Source: UBA7672 sp965279085 (GTDB lineage Bacteria > Pseudomonadota > Alphaproteobacteria > Caulobacterales > Hyphomonadaceae). From it: a stretch of 64,000 nucleotides of DNA. A program made the position numbers and the translations under genes. The notes beneath the pieces are model-generated. The model saw nothing but the letters and a program-made list of their open reading frames with translations. It searched no databases and was not told where the DNA came from. Shown one piece after another: positions 8,389 to 17,898 of this stretch; within the stretch, counting starts at the first letter, position 1, and every line of letters starts with the position of its first letter. Where the stretch lies: contig OZ257149.1 in the NCBI GenBank assembly GCA_965279085.1, positions 1,364,001-1,428,000 of the forward strand, written 5' to 3'.

Positions 8389-10531
8389 CGCCTTCACGCA
8401 GATCCTGTTCGCCAACCTCGCGCTCGCGGGCGGCGTTCTCGTGGTCCTAGCCCTGCGCAAACCGGTGCGGACCCATTTCGGACCCCGTCTCGCTTACGCC
8501 CTCTGGCTCCTCCCGCCGCTCGTCGCTCTCTCCAGCCTTCTGCCGCCTCGCATCATCGAGATCACGCGACCCGCCCAGGATTTCGTCGATGCGATCGATG
8601 TCTCCATCAGCATTCCGTTCACCGAAAGCGCCGCGTTTCCCTTCACGCCCACTGTCGCGCCAACCGCGACACTCGATCCGTGGACCATCGCCCTGATCGT
8701 CTGGCTTGCCGGCGTCGCCTTGATGACGCTCTGGCTCGCCTCTAGCCAGCTCCGTTTCCTGCGCGAGATGCGCAACGGCAAAGCCGGCCCTGCCGTCGTC
8801 GGATTCCTGCGCCCGCGCATTGTCACGCCCGCCGACTTCGAGGACAGGTTCGACCCGCGCGAGCGCAGCGTGATCATCACGCATGAGACCATCCACCTGA
8901 AACGGCAGGATGCACGCGTGAACGCCCTCGTCGCCCTCACGCGCGTCGGCCTCTGGTTCAATCCGCTCGTGCATGTCGGCGCGTACTACCTGCGCATCGA
9001 CCAAGAGCTCGCCTGCGACGCCACCGTGATCGAGCGGCACCCCAACGCCCGCAAATCCTACGCCGGCGCGCTTCTGAAGGCGCAACTCGCTGCCCGCCCG
9101 CTTCCTCTCGGCTGCTACTGGCCCGCCAGCGCCGACCACCCGCTCACAGAGAGGATCGCCATGCTGAAACGCACCGCTCCCGGCCGCACCCGCCGCATCG
9201 CCGGCGCAGCGCTTCTCGCCGGACTCGCCTCCGCATCCGGCCTCGCCGCCTGGGCAGCCCTTCCCGCGGAGCAACGCTTCATCGCCGGCGAAGCGTTGCC
9301 CGCCGCCGAACCCATCGCACAGGATCAACCGGCGCCTGCGCCGCAGCCGCCCATCGAACAACCCACGCCCATCCCTGCTCCGCTGCCCGCGCCGGCGCCG
9401 CAACCGACCAGCGCGTTCGATCTCAACGATGTGCTCGCCGTGCAGGGCAACATCATCCGCATCGAGGGCGACGGGCCCACGGCTGCGGTGTGGCTGCAGG
9501 CCACTGACATCATCCGCAAGGATGGCCAGATCCCGAATGCAAAAATCTGGCGCCTCGAAACCCGGATGCCCACGACGCCGGCGGACCGCCTGAAGCCCGG
9601 CTCCCAGATCCGTGTGATCGGCTACAACTCCATCGACAAGGCCTGCACGCCAAACTGCCGCCTGCAGGTCTATGGCTGGAACCTCAGCATGAAGGGCCAG
9701 TCGCGCTATCCGATCGGCTTCGCCGCACGCCCGCCGGAAGACGACCTGCTGTTCCGTGGACTACCCCCGATCGAAAACCCGCAACCTGTCTTCGTTCCGG
9801 CGCTTGCAAGGGCGACCAGCATCACGGCCGACAGGATCACGACCGACGCAGACACCGGCGACACGGTCTACGAAGGCAACGTGCAGATCATGGTCGGCGG
9901 AACCATCATGAAAACGGATCGTGTCGTGATCTCCGCCAACAAGGATGGCGTCGAGCCGTGGGGCGTGTGGGAACGGCTCGGCCCCGATGGCGCCGTGAAA
10001 GAGAAGATGCTGCTCGCGCCACCCGATCCGCGCGCAGCGCCTGCAGGCTCAGTCACAGCCATGACTGCGCGCCCCATGCCGGAGGACATGTCGCAGGCCA
10101 TACCCGCGCCAGCAGGAACACCGAGTTTCTCTTTCAGGTCCGATGAGAAATTCAGCCTGCCCTTCGCCGCACTGTTCGACGCCGACGCGCCGATCTTGCT
10201 CACGGGCAAGGTCACCAAGATGGAGTTCCTCGACCCCAACTCGTTCATGTGGGTGGAGGCGGAAGGCAAGCTCTACAAGGTAATGATCGCCGGCGCTCAA
10301 CGCCTGCCGGACGACATCAGGCGTCCCCTTGTCGTCGGCAAGACCGTAACCGTTCGCGGCTACGAGGCGAAGGACAAAACCTGCAAGCCCGAATGCCTCA
10401 TCAACGGCCGCGATATCCGCAGCCAGGACGAACAGGGCAACAGCATCGGCTTCACAATGGGGCCCCAAGGAGGGATCGCGCTTCCAGCACCAGCCCCGCC
10501 CGCACGCCCAACGCCGGTGAAGCCCTTCTAA
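8381..10531 (+). CDS. M56 (BlaR1-like) membrane metalloprotease with unusual C-terminal sensor region
   Basis: About 716 residues. N-terminal membrane helices surround a cytoplasmic M56 domain with HETIH at about 168-172 and the downstream ELACD segment. One further membrane helix (around the ALLAGLASASGLAAWAAL stretch) and a Pro/Ala linker follow. The periplasmic part has no penicillin-binding domain. It has two related modules resembling DUF6152, each with a G-I/V-x-V-x-G-Y/I pattern and paired cysteines (KACTPNC, KTCKPEC), around an OstA/LptA-like stretch (SITADRITTDADTGDTVYEGNV). ATG 8381 (GGAGG 6 nt upstream) overlaps the repressor gene by 8 nt. The signal sensed is unknown; beta-lactam sensing is unlikely. 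Confidence 0.82.
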   Translation: MTDAFTQILFANLALAGGVLVVLALRKPVRTHFGPRLAYALWLLPPLVALSSLLPPRIIEITRPAQDFVDAIDVSISIPFTESAAFPFTPTVAPTATLDPWTIALIVWLAGVALMTLWLASSQLRFLREMRNGKAGPAVVGFLRPRIVTPADFEDRFDPRERSVIITHETIHLKRQDARVNALVALTRVGLWFNPLVHVGAYYLRIDQELACDATVIERHPNARKSYAGALLKAQLAARPLPLGCYWPASADHPLTERIAMLKRTAPGRTRRIAGAALLAGLASASGLAAWAALPAEQRFIAGEALPAAEPIAQDQPAPAPQPPIEQPTPIPAPLPAPAPQPTSAFDLNDVLAVQGNIIRIEGDGPTAAVWLQATDIIRKDGQIPNAKIWRLETRMPTTPADRLKPGSQIRVIGYNSIDKACTPNCRLQVYGWNLSMKGQSRYPIGFAARPPEDDLLFRGLPPIENPQPVFVPALARATSITADRITTDADTGDTVYEGNVQIMVGGTIMKTDRVVISANKDGVEPWGVWERLGPDGAVKEKMLLAPPDPRAAPAGSVTAMTARPMPEDMSQAIPAPAGTPSFSFRSDEKFSLPFAALFDADAPILLTGKVTKMEFLDPNSFMWVEAEGKLYKVMIAGAQRLPDDIRRPLVVGKTVTVRGYEAKDKTCKPECLINGRDIRSQDEQGNSIGFTMGPQGGIALPAPAPPARPTPVKPF

Positions 10532-10590
10532 TTGCAGAGCCCGGGACCGCTGGTTTCGACCAAACCCGAGAGAGCCGGCGTGGCCAACCC

Positions 10591-10617
10591 CTTCTTCCCT
10601 CCCCAGGGAAGGAGGGG
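10591..10617. terminator. Stem-loop between convergent genes
   Basis: TTCCCT (10595-10600) pairs with AGGGAA (10605-10610) around CCCC, and flanking pyrimidine and purine runs could lengthen the stem. It sits in the 99-bp gap between the convergent M56 protease and TonB-like genes. There is no long T-run, so terminator function is tentative. Confidence 0.35.
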
Positions 10618-10630
10618 CAGGCCATTTCGA

Positions 10631-11761
10631 TCAGCCGATGCTGAACACGAACGTAATGACCTTGCCTGTCTGCGCCAGCGAACAGGACGAATCCCATTTC
10701 GGACCGGGCTTGTAGCGGATATTCCTCACCGCCGAGAGCACGGCGTCTCCGAAATACTTCTCCGGTACAGTCGCGAGAATTTTCGGATTCGACGCGCTCC
10801 CGCTGTCGTTCAGATCGACCTGAAGGATCACGGTCCCAATCATGCCATTGTAGAGCGCCGAGTCCGGGTATTTGGGATTCTGCCTCATGTCGATCACCTT
10901 GAAGCAGGTCGATTCGTCGTCCTGGCTCGAGAGAAGGCGCACCTGCCGGTCGCTGGGCTTGGCGCTCACTTCATCGTCGTCATCGGGCCAGTTCATCTTC
11001 CGCTCGGCGACGAGGTGAGCTCCAATCGAGTTCGTCCACGCATTCACCTCCCAATAGAGAGGCACGAATGTCATCGCGACCTCATCGGTGGGAGCGGAGT
11101 TGATGTCCGCGATCATTGCCTCCTTGAGCGTGAGAAGCTTGTCGTAAACGCTCTTACTCTCAATGACCATGTAGCTGGCCACACTGTTGAACAGGGCGAA
11201 ACGGCGATTATAGATGAGGTGCGCATCGCCTCCGGAATACGACATGCGCATGGCAAGTTCGGACGAGGCCTGCCCGTTCTTCCACGCACCTTTCTCGAAA
11301 TCGAACGCGACGATCGAGTCGAGGCCGAGATAGGAAATGTTGTCGATGCCGGGAAATGCGGAGCGTTCCATCTCGGCGGCTAGCAGCGCATCGCGTGTCT
11401 GTTGTGTCGGCTTGGCGCGGTGCTCCGCGAGCCGCAACAGGATCAGCGACGAAGCGCGCGATTGTTCAAGCGCCGGGTCGTTAGCCTCCGCATCGAGCGC
11501 AGCCTGCGCGAACGTACGCGCTGCGGTGAAGTCCTGCGCGACGAAGGCTGCAAAGCCGAACTCGCGCGCGATCAGGGCGATATCCTTGCGCGACTTGTCG
11601 AGCGTCGGCCATGTCGCCGCGGCTTCGGCCGCAGCAGCCTTGAAATTTCCGGCTTGAACATGGCCGTTGAACGTCTTGATGTCCGCCGACGCGGGAACCG
11701 AGAGAGCCAGCGCCGCGATGCATGCCGCGAGACGCCCGCGAGTAGATAGTTTCCGGATCAT
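10631..11761 (-). CDS. Exported protein with TonB-like C-terminal domain
   Basis: 376 residues. Signal peptide to about residue 26 (ending VPASA), a central helical region that looks TPR-like (FKAAAAEAAATWPTLDKSRKDIALIAREFG...), and a C-terminal TonB-type domain (NPKYPDSALYNGMIGTVILQVDLNDSGSASNPKILATVP ... AVRNIRYKPG). There is no N-terminal ExbB/D-contacting anchor, so it is not a classical TonB. Proteins of this layout are common in this lineage with unknown roles. Confidence 0.7.
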   Translation of the reverse strand: MIRKLSTRGRLAACIAALALSVPASADIKTFNGHVQAGNFKAAAAEAAATWPTLDKSRKDIALIAREFGFAAFVAQDFTAARTFAQAALDAEANDPALEQSRASSLILLRLAEHRAKPTQQTRDALLAAEMERSAFPGIDNISYLGLDSIVAFDFEKGAWKNGQASSELAMRMSYSGGDAHLIYNRRFALFNSVASYMVIESKSVYDKLLTLKEAMIADINSAPTDEVAMTFVPLYWEVNAWTNSIGAHLVAERKMNWPDDDDEVSAKPSDRQVRLLSSQDDESTCFKVIDMRQNPKYPDSALYNGMIGTVILQVDLNDSGSASNPKILATVPEKYFGDAVLSAVRNIRYKPGPKWDSSCSLAQTGKVITFVFSIG

Positions 11762-11903
11762 TCCAGCCCCCCCAAATCAACGCGTCGGCCGATAATACCC
11801 GCCGCTGCGCCGTTTTCCAGCGGCTCACAGCCTCCGCTACAGCCGGGCTTGCCATCCCGCGCGGCATCGCGCCTAAAAGGCGGAACGGATCAAGAGGCGC
11901 GGG

Positions 11904-13568
11904 ATGATGGGCGTTCGGAACTGTCTTGCGATTGTCACAAGCGTCGCGGCGCTGACTGGGTGCACGACCATGGCCGCAACGCCCTCCGGCAGCGGCGCGC
12001 CGGTCGAAGTGCACATTCTCGCGATCAACGACTTCCACGGAAACCTCGAGCCGCCAAACGGCGGCGTGCGCATCTTCAATCGCGCGACGCCGAACAAGTG
12101 GGACATGGTTCCCGGCGGCGGCTCGCCGCGTCTCGCCTCGGCCGTCGCAGAACTGTCGAAGCAGCCAAACACGGTCATGGTCGCGGCGGGCGACCTGATC
12201 GGCGCCTCGCCTCTCCTCTCCAGCCTGTTCCACGATGAGCCGACCATCGAGTCGCTCTCGCAAATGGGCCTTGCCATCACCTCGGTCGGCAATCACGAGT
12301 TCGACGAAGGCTGGCAGGAACTGCGCCGCATGCAGGACGGCGGCTGCCATCCGACGGACGGCTGCCAGGGCCCGAAGCCTTTCACGGGCGCGACGTTCGA
12401 ATACCTCGCCGCCTCCACCTGGCTCGACAACGGCCAGACGCTGTTCCCGCCCTACACGACCCGCGAATTCAACGGCGTGAAGGTCGGCTTCATCGGCCTT
12501 ACGCTCGAAGGCACGCCAGACGTCATCACGCCCGCCGCCCGCGCCGGCATCTCGTTCAGGGACGAGGCCGAGACCGTGAACGCGCTCGTTCCGAAACTGC
12601 GCGCCGAAGGCGTCGAGGCCATCGTCGTGCTCCTGCATGAGGGCGGCTTCACCACTGCTGCGCAGGACGACTGCCACGGCCTCAATGGAACGATCGCCGA
12701 AATCGTCCCCAAGTTCGACAAGGCCGTTGACGTCGTTGTCACGGGCCACACCAACGGCATCTACATCTGCACGATGGAAGGCATGCTGGTCACCAGCGCC
12801 GGCGCCTATGGCACGCGCGTCACCGATATCTCGATCCTTATCGATCCGAAGACGCGCGACGTTATCGGCAAGAGCGCACGCGATATCGCCATCACCGAAA
12901 GCGCCTTCCCCGAGGATCAGAAGCAGAAAGACCTGATCGCCGCTTACAAGGTGAAGGCGGAGCCGCTGATGATCCGTCCGGTCGGCAAGCTCACGGCGGA
13001 GATCACGCGCTCCAGCGGATCAACCGGCGAGAGCGCGATGGGCGACATCATTGCGGACTCGATGATCGCCGCCGCCCGCAAGCAGGGCAAGGTCGACATC
13101 GCGTTCATGAATCCGGGCGGCATCCGCGCCGACCTGCCCTTCCGCCCCGGCGGCGAGATCACATTCGGCGATATCTTCTCGGTGCAGCCGTTCGGCAACG
13201 ACCTGGTCGTGTTGAGCCTCCCCGGCTCGGACATCGAGACGATCCTGAAGCAGCAATACCAGCCGGGCGGCAACAACATCCTGCAGGTGTCGGACGGATT
13301 CACCTTTACCTGGCGCCAACCCGCCGGCCAGCCCATCGAGATCGTCCCCGGCTCCGTGAAGCTCAACGGCCAGCCGCTCGTACCGACGCAATCCTACCGC
13401 GTCGTCACCAACAACTTCCTCGTCGGCGGCGGCGACAGCTTCGCCGGCTTCAAGGCAGGAACCGACCGCGTCACCATCGGCAGCGACCTCGACGCGCTGG
13501 AAGCCTACGTCACCGCAAACTCGCCACTTGCCGGCGTGGTGAAGGGACGGATCACGAGAGCGCAGTAG
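11904..13568 (+). CDS. Bifunctional metallophosphatase / 5'-nucleotidase lipoprotein (UshA family)
   Basis: 554 residues with a lipobox LTGC (Cys20). The N-terminal calcineurin-like domain shows the metal-site motifs AINDFHGN, AAGDLIG, VGNHEFDEG and VTGHTNG. The C-terminal 5'-nucleotidase domain shows GDIIADSM, NPGGIRADL and FGDIFSVQPFGNDL. The length is usual for the family. Expected to hydrolyse nucleotides or sugar nucleotides in the periplasm to scavenge nucleosides and phosphate. It diverges from the TonB-like gene across 142 bp. Confidence 0.92.
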   Translation: MMGVRNCLAIVTSVAALTGCTTMAATPSGSGAPVEVHILAINDFHGNLEPPNGGVRIFNRATPNKWDMVPGGGSPRLASAVAELSKQPNTVMVAAGDLIGASPLLSSLFHDEPTIESLSQMGLAITSVGNHEFDEGWQELRRMQDGGCHPTDGCQGPKPFTGATFEYLAASTWLDNGQTLFPPYTTREFNGVKVGFIGLTLEGTPDVITPAARAGISFRDEAETVNALVPKLRAEGVEAIVVLLHEGGFTTAAQDDCHGLNGTIAEIVPKFDKAVDVVVTGHTNGIYICTMEGMLVTSAGAYGTRVTDISILIDPKTRDVIGKSARDIAITESAFPEDQKQKDLIAAYKVKAEPLMIRPVGKLTAEITRSSGSTGESAMGDIIADSMIAAARKQGKVDIAFMNPGGIRADLPFRPGGEITFGDIFSVQPFGNDLVVLSLPGSDIETILKQQYQPGGNNILQVSDGFTFTWRQPAGQPIEIVPGSVKLNGQPLVPTQSYRVVTNNFLVGGGDSFAGFKAGTDRVTIGSDLDALEAYVTANSPLAGVVKGRITRAQ

Positions 13569-14271
13569 ACGCCATCTCCGCCGCCCATCTCGCTTCCTTG
13601 CGGCGTTCGGGAAGCAGCTTCTGACGCATCGGCTCGTAACTCTGGCGGATGTGAGCAGGAGCCACATCCGGGTGGCCGCTGTTGAAGGGCGGCGCGGGCG
13701 CGTACTCTAGCGCCAGTTGCATGCGTTGCGCGACGTCCTCGCCAGCGATCTCGGCGATAACGGTCAGCGCGAAGTCGATGCCCGCCGTCACGCCGCCACC
13801 GGTGATGATGTTGCCATCGCGGGCCACGCGCGCCGGATCGTGGATCGCGCCGAATTCCGGCAGCAGTTCCGCGAACGCCCAGTGGCACGCCGCGCGCTTG
13901 CCACGCAGCAGCCCGGCCGCGCCGAGGATCAGCGAACCCGTGCACACCGACGTTATGTACTTGGCGCCCAGCGCCAGTCGCCGGATTTCGCCGGTGAACG
14001 CCGCATCCATCGCCACCTTCGTGGCATACAGCCCTCCGGGAACACAGATGAGGTCGCAGCTTCTTACGTCCGCGATCCTCACCGTGTTGGCGAAGGTCAG
14101 CCCGTCCGCCTCGACATTTCCGCCGGCCGGGCTGGCCACGATCGTTTCCGATTTCGGCAGGCGGCTGAGGAACTGGTGCGGACCCGTGAAGTCGAGATGC
14201 GTCATGCCCGGATAGATCGCGAACAGGATGCGGAAGTTCGCGTCGGCTTCTGGCGGCACTTTGGTGGTCAT
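13552..14271 (-). CDS. inhA: DJ-1/PfpI family protein, isonitrile hydratase type
   Basis: About 239 residues. The nucleophile-elbow segment TSVCTGSLILGAAGLLRGKRAACHWAF and the stretch GNIITGGGVTAGIDFAL ... QLALEYAPAPPFNSGHPD match isonitrile hydratase (converts isonitriles to N-substituted formamides). The catalytic cysteine is in SVCTGS. The frame is open to 14466, but ATG 14271 starts at the domain edge; only a distant GAGG is seen upstream. It overlaps the 3' end of the 5'-nucleotidase gene by 17 bp. The GlxA-type regulator diverges from it, suggesting local control. The substrate here is inferred from homology only. Confidence 0.8.
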   Translation of the reverse strand: MTTKVPPEADANFRILFAIYPGMTHLDFTGPHQFLSRLPKSETIVASPAGGNVEADGLTFANTVRIADVRSCDLICVPGGLYATKVAMDAAFTGEIRRLALGAKYITSVCTGSLILGAAGLLRGKRAACHWAFAELLPEFGAIHDPARVARDGNIITGGGVTAGIDFALTVIAEIAGEDVAQRMQLALEYAPAPPFNSGHPDVAPAHIRQSYEPMRQKLLPERRKEARWAAEMASTALS

Positions 14272-14353
14272 GGGGAAGAAACCTCGTCTTGACGACGCCG
14301 GTATGCCGGATTTAGCGTCTGGCTGAAATGACAATGTTCCCGCTTTTTCTGCC

Positions 14354-15352
14354 ATGAGGCCCGGAATGGCTCCGAAGCTGAAAACCCGCACTGTCGGCGT
14401 GCTGATCTTCAACGACTTCCAGTTGCTCGATGCAGCCGGGCCCATCGGCGCGTTCGAGATGCCCATGCGGGGAATGAAGCCGCCGCCCTACGAGCTCACG
14501 GTCATCGCCCCGGAGGAGGGCCCCATCCGCTCGTCTTCCGGCGCGATCATGATGGCGGAAGCCATGCCCCGCGCCCCCAAGTACGACACGCTGGTAATCG
14601 CCGGCGGTTGGGGAACCCGCGAGGCCATGCTGGACCCCAAAGTCCAGGCATTTGTCCGAGCCGCGATGAAGGCCTGCCGCCGTGTCTGCTCGGTCTGTTC
14701 CGGCGCCTACATCCTCGCGCAGGCGGGCCTGCTGGAAGAGCGGCGGTGCACCACCCATTGGGGCCGCACGCCTGATTTCCAGAAGCGTTATCCCAATGCG
14801 AAGCTGGAGCCGGACTGCATCTATACCCGCGACGGGAAGATATGGACGTCCGCCGGCATCACCGCCGGCATCGACCTCGCCCTTGCCCTGATTGCCGACG
14901 ATCTGGGGGAGGAAGTCTCCCGCCGCTCGGCGCAGGAGCTGGTGGTCTATCACCGCCGCCCCGGCGGCCAGTCGCAATTCTCCGCCCTGCTGGACATCGA
15001 GCGCACCGAGGGCCGCTTCACCTCCCTCCTCGCCTGGATGCGCGAACGGCTGGACGAGGAGCTGAGCGTCGAGGTTCTCGCCGCCCAGTCCAACATGAGC
15101 CCGCGGAACTTCGCCCGCGCCTTCACCGCAGAAACCGGCGTCACCCCCGCCAAGGCCGTCGAACGCCTGCGCCTCGAATCCGCCCGCGAGCGCGTGGAAC
15201 ACTCTTCCGATCCCATCGACGTGGTGGCCCAGAATGTCGGCTTCGGCGATCCGGAGCGGATGCGGCGTGCGTTTGTCAGGGCGTTCGGCCAGCCCCCGCA
15301 GGCGCTCAGGCGCACGGCGCGGTCAGACAGCGCGGCGGTAGCGGCGGAGTAA
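14354..15352 (+). CDS. GlxA-type regulator (DJ-1/PfpI domain + AraC HTH)
   Basis: 332 residues. The N-terminal DJ-1/PfpI-like domain has VCSGAYILAQAGLLEERRCTTHW, and the C-terminal AraC double HTH (about 220-320) contains EVLAAQSNMSPRNFARAFTAETGVTPAKAVERLRLESARERVE. ATG 14366 is an alternative start. It diverges across 82 bp from the isonitrile hydratase gene, whose product shares the same fold, so it is a likely regulator of it. Whether the DJ-1 domain is catalytic or binds ligand is unknown. Confidence 0.88.
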   Translation: MRPGMAPKLKTRTVGVLIFNDFQLLDAAGPIGAFEMPMRGMKPPPYELTVIAPEEGPIRSSSGAIMMAEAMPRAPKYDTLVIAGGWGTREAMLDPKVQAFVRAAMKACRRVCSVCSGAYILAQAGLLEERRCTTHWGRTPDFQKRYPNAKLEPDCIYTRDGKIWTSAGITAGIDLALALIADDLGEEVSRRSAQELVVYHRRPGGQSQFSALLDIERTEGRFTSLLAWMRERLDEELSVEVLAAQSNMSPRNFARAFTAETGVTPAKAVERLRLESARERVEHSSDPIDVVAQNVGFGDPERMRRAFVRAFGQPPQALRRTARSDSAAVAAE

Positions 15353-15354
15353 CC

Positions 15355-15558
15355 TTAGCGGGCGGCCTGCGCGCCGTCGTAGCGGGCGATCCGGCTTTCC
15401 AGTTCGGCCAGGCGGTTGCGCCAGATCACGAGCTCGCGGGCGGTCAGTCCGCCCTCCGCCGGAGACACCGGTTCGAGCGAAGCCAGCTCGGTCGCGATAC
15501 GCTCGCGGCGCTCGCGGAGCTGCTGGAGGGTGAGTGCGCGGGTGTCGTGTTCAGCCAT
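15355..15558 (-). CDS. Small hypothetical coiled-coil protein
   Basis: 67 residues, almost entirely charged helix (LQQLRERRERIATELASLE ... ELVIWRNRLAELESRIARYDG), which suggests a coiled-coil hairpin. It lies tail to tail with the GlxA-type gene, 2 bp away. No family is recognised. Composition and codon use look coding. Confidence 0.6.
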   Translation of the reverse strand: MAEHDTRALTLQQLRERRERIATELASLEPVSPAEGGLTARELVIWRNRLAELESRIARYDGAQAAR

Positions 15559-15758
15559 GCTGGCAATGTAGGAAACATGCGCGGGAAGACGAGTCGACTC
15601 CCGCTTTCGGCGAAAGCTGTCAGCAGTTCGGAGGCCCCCTGATCAGAGCCGCATCACAAGCGCCGGATTCCGCGCGGATTCCGGTCAGCAACGCGAGTGA
15701 CGCCGCCGCGCTGTCCTGAAAATGTGATCGACATTTCAGTCCGGCGCCCGCCGGATCC

Positions 15759-16820
15759 TCAACCCAGCCAAGTCATCGAGCGCCCGTGCGGGTCGACCTC
15801 GGCCAGCGTCGCCTCGCTCCGCCGCCCGGCGTCCCAGCTAACCACGTTGAGCACATAGCGGACGGAACCCCGCTCTCCGCCGATGACGCTCTCCGGCTCG
15901 AACCGCACCCACGCCAGTCGCCGCTCGCCGGTCGTCCGTCCGCCGGCCTCCTCGATACCGTCCCGGATCGCTTCCCGCACCTCGCGCGGGGGGTACTGAT
16001 AGAAAACAGAGTGGTAGATCACGCTGGTTCCCTCGGGCAGCTGCCCAGCCAGCTTCTCGCGCACCCACCGGGCCGCGTCCGCCCGCTCCGGCTTGATCCC
16101 CGTCGCCCGGGCGAGGTCCAGCGCCGCGTTCAGCCGCTCTAGTCGCGCCGTCTGGTCGGCCCAGACATAGGCGCGCAGGCGCAGCCGGTCGTCCGGATTG
16201 GCCGCATCCAGCGGATTCTGGTCGCAGGCTGCCCGCGAGGCGATGGTTATCGGTCGCCAGTCGGGAACTTGCCCCTCCACTCGCGTGGCGATGGCCGGCC
16301 CATCCGCCTGTTCCCGGCCCCAGCGGGCATAAGTGTAGGCGAACCGGTCCCAGTTCAGATTCAGCCCCGCGCTCGCTCCCAGTTCGAGCATATGGAAGGG
16401 CTGCGGCGACCGCTCCGCCAGCCACAGGAAGCCAGCGGCCAAGCCTGTCGCCCGCGCCGTCTCGTTGGTCTGGGGCGGCGAGCGCATGAAGTCGCGGACG
16501 TGAGCTTCCTCCCGCGCCAGGAAGTCGCGCGCCAGCGGCCAGACCCGGTCCATCGACCAGTCCTCCCGCTTGTCCGGGTATTCAGCCGCCAGAGCCGGAT
16601 CCCGCCCGGTCAGCGCCGCCGCGTGCAGCACGCCCGCGATGCGCAGGGAGACCGCATCCGCCCTCGGATTTCCCGGCCAGCCATCCGTCAACTTCGCGAC
16701 AATCCCGCCGCGCTGGATGTCCTCGGCCGCGCGGGCCAGCAATTCCTCGGTAAAGCGCGAGCCGAACTCGCCGCAGAAGCGGGACTGCAGCTGGAACTCC
16801 TCGAGGACAGTGGCCGTCAC
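15759..16820 (-). CDS. DUF2332 family protein
   Basis: 353 residues covering the whole DUF2332 family. The central FHMLELGASAGLNLNWDRFAYTY resembles a nucleotide/SAM-binding glycine turn, hinting at a methyltransferase-like fold; no activity is established. The start overlaps the ADH stop by 4 bp (ATGA), making it the last gene of a five-gene operon starting with the thiolase. Confidence 0.85.
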   Translation of the reverse strand: MTATVLEEFQLQSRFCGEFGSRFTEELLARAAEDIQRGGIVAKLTDGWPGNPRADAVSLRIAGVLHAAALTGRDPALAAEYPDKREDWSMDRVWPLARDFLAREEAHVRDFMRSPPQTNETARATGLAAGFLWLAERSPQPFHMLELGASAGLNLNWDRFAYTYARWGREQADGPAIATRVEGQVPDWRPITIASRAACDQNPLDAANPDDRLRLRAYVWADQTARLERLNAALDLARATGIKPERADAARWVREKLAGQLPEGTSVIYHSVFYQYPPREVREAIRDGIEEAGGRTTGERRLAWVRFEPESVIGGERGSVRYVLNVVSWDAGRRSEATLAEVDPHGRSMTWLG

Positions 16821-17869
16821 GGCGTCATCACCACCCGTCCGATGACCTTGCCGTCGCGCAGGTCATTCAGCGCGGCGTTGACCTGATCCAGTGGCCGCGT
16901 CGCCACTGGCACGTCCGGCGCGCCGGTGCGCTTCACCAGATCGATCAGCTCCGCAATCTCGACGAGGCTGCCGACATAGCTGCCCTGCACCGTCAGCGCC
17001 TTCATGGGGAAAAATGGCGTCGGTATCGTCACATCGCCGCCGAACAGCCCGACCACGACCACCTTGCCTCCCTTGATCGTCGCATCGACGCCCAGCTTCA
17101 CCGTCGCGCCCGCGCCGACAAAGTCGATCACGGCCCAGGCGCCGCCGCCCGTGGCCGCGCGTACCTGATCGACCACATCCTTCGCCGCGCCGTCGATCAC
17201 TTTTGATGCACCTGCCTTGAGCGCCGCTTCACGCTTGGCCGGATCGATGTCGACGACGATGGCGGACTTGCCGCCCATTTTTTTGTGAAGCCCCAGCGCC
17301 ATCAGCCCGACGCCGCCCGCGCCAATCATCACCACTGGCTCCTGCGCCAGCGTGTCGGACACCTTGCGCAGCGCCGAATAGGCCGTGACCCCCGAGCACG
17401 CCAGCGGCGCGGCCTTCTCCGGCGCGATGCCCGTGATGTCGAACAGGTAGCGTGTGTGCGGCACCAGAATGTGCGTCGCGAACCCGCCGCCGCGATGGAT
17501 GCCGATGCTGTTGGGCTTGGTGCAGAGGTTCTCCTCACCACGCCTGCACACGATGCACTCGCCGCAGCCCATCCACGGATGCAGCAGCCGCACATCGCCA
17601 ACCTTCACGCCTTTCGCATCAGGTCCGACCGCAACCACCTCGCCGACGTTCTCATGCCCCATGGTGATCGGCAGCTTGATGCCGCGATCCTTGAGCATCA
17701 GCTTCTGCCCGCCGCCGACATCGTAATAGCCGTCCCAGATGTGCAGGTCCGAATGGCATACGCCCGCCGCAATCACGCGCAGCACGACCTCCGCGCCCTT
17801 CGGCTGCGGCGTCTCCCGCTCCATCCGCTGCAACGGCGCCCCGCATTCGCAGACATCGAAGCTGAGCAT
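16817..17869 (-). CDS. Zinc-dependent alcohol dehydrogenase (MDR family)
   Basis: 350 residues. The catalytic zinc site is Cys37-His38 (GVCHSDLH) and GHEN. The structural zinc lobe is GCGECIVCRRGEENLC. The Rossmann motif is GAGGVGLMALGL. Expected to oxidise alcohols or reduce aldehydes with NAD(P). GGGAGG lies close before the ATG. It is followed with a 4-bp overlap by the DUF2332 gene and preceded at 29 bp by the EndoV-like gene. The substrate cannot be told from sequence. Confidence 0.92.
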   Translation of the reverse strand: MLSFDVCECGAPLQRMERETPQPKGAEVVLRVIAAGVCHSDLHIWDGYYDVGGGQKLMLKDRGIKLPITMGHENVGEVVAVGPDAKGVKVGDVRLLHPWMGCGECIVCRRGEENLCTKPNSIGIHRGGGFATHILVPHTRYLFDITGIAPEKAAPLACSGVTAYSALRKVSDTLAQEPVVMIGAGGVGLMALGLHKKMGGKSAIVVDIDPAKREAALKAGASKVIDGAAKDVVDQVRAATGGGAWAVIDFVGAGATVKLGVDATIKGGKVVVVGLFGGDVTIPTPFFPMKALTVQGSYVGSLVEIAELIDLVKRTGAPDVPVATRPLDQVNAALNDLRDGKVIGRVVMTP

Positions 17870-17898
17870 GAAGTCCTCCCGACAAATCTGGCGGGAGA

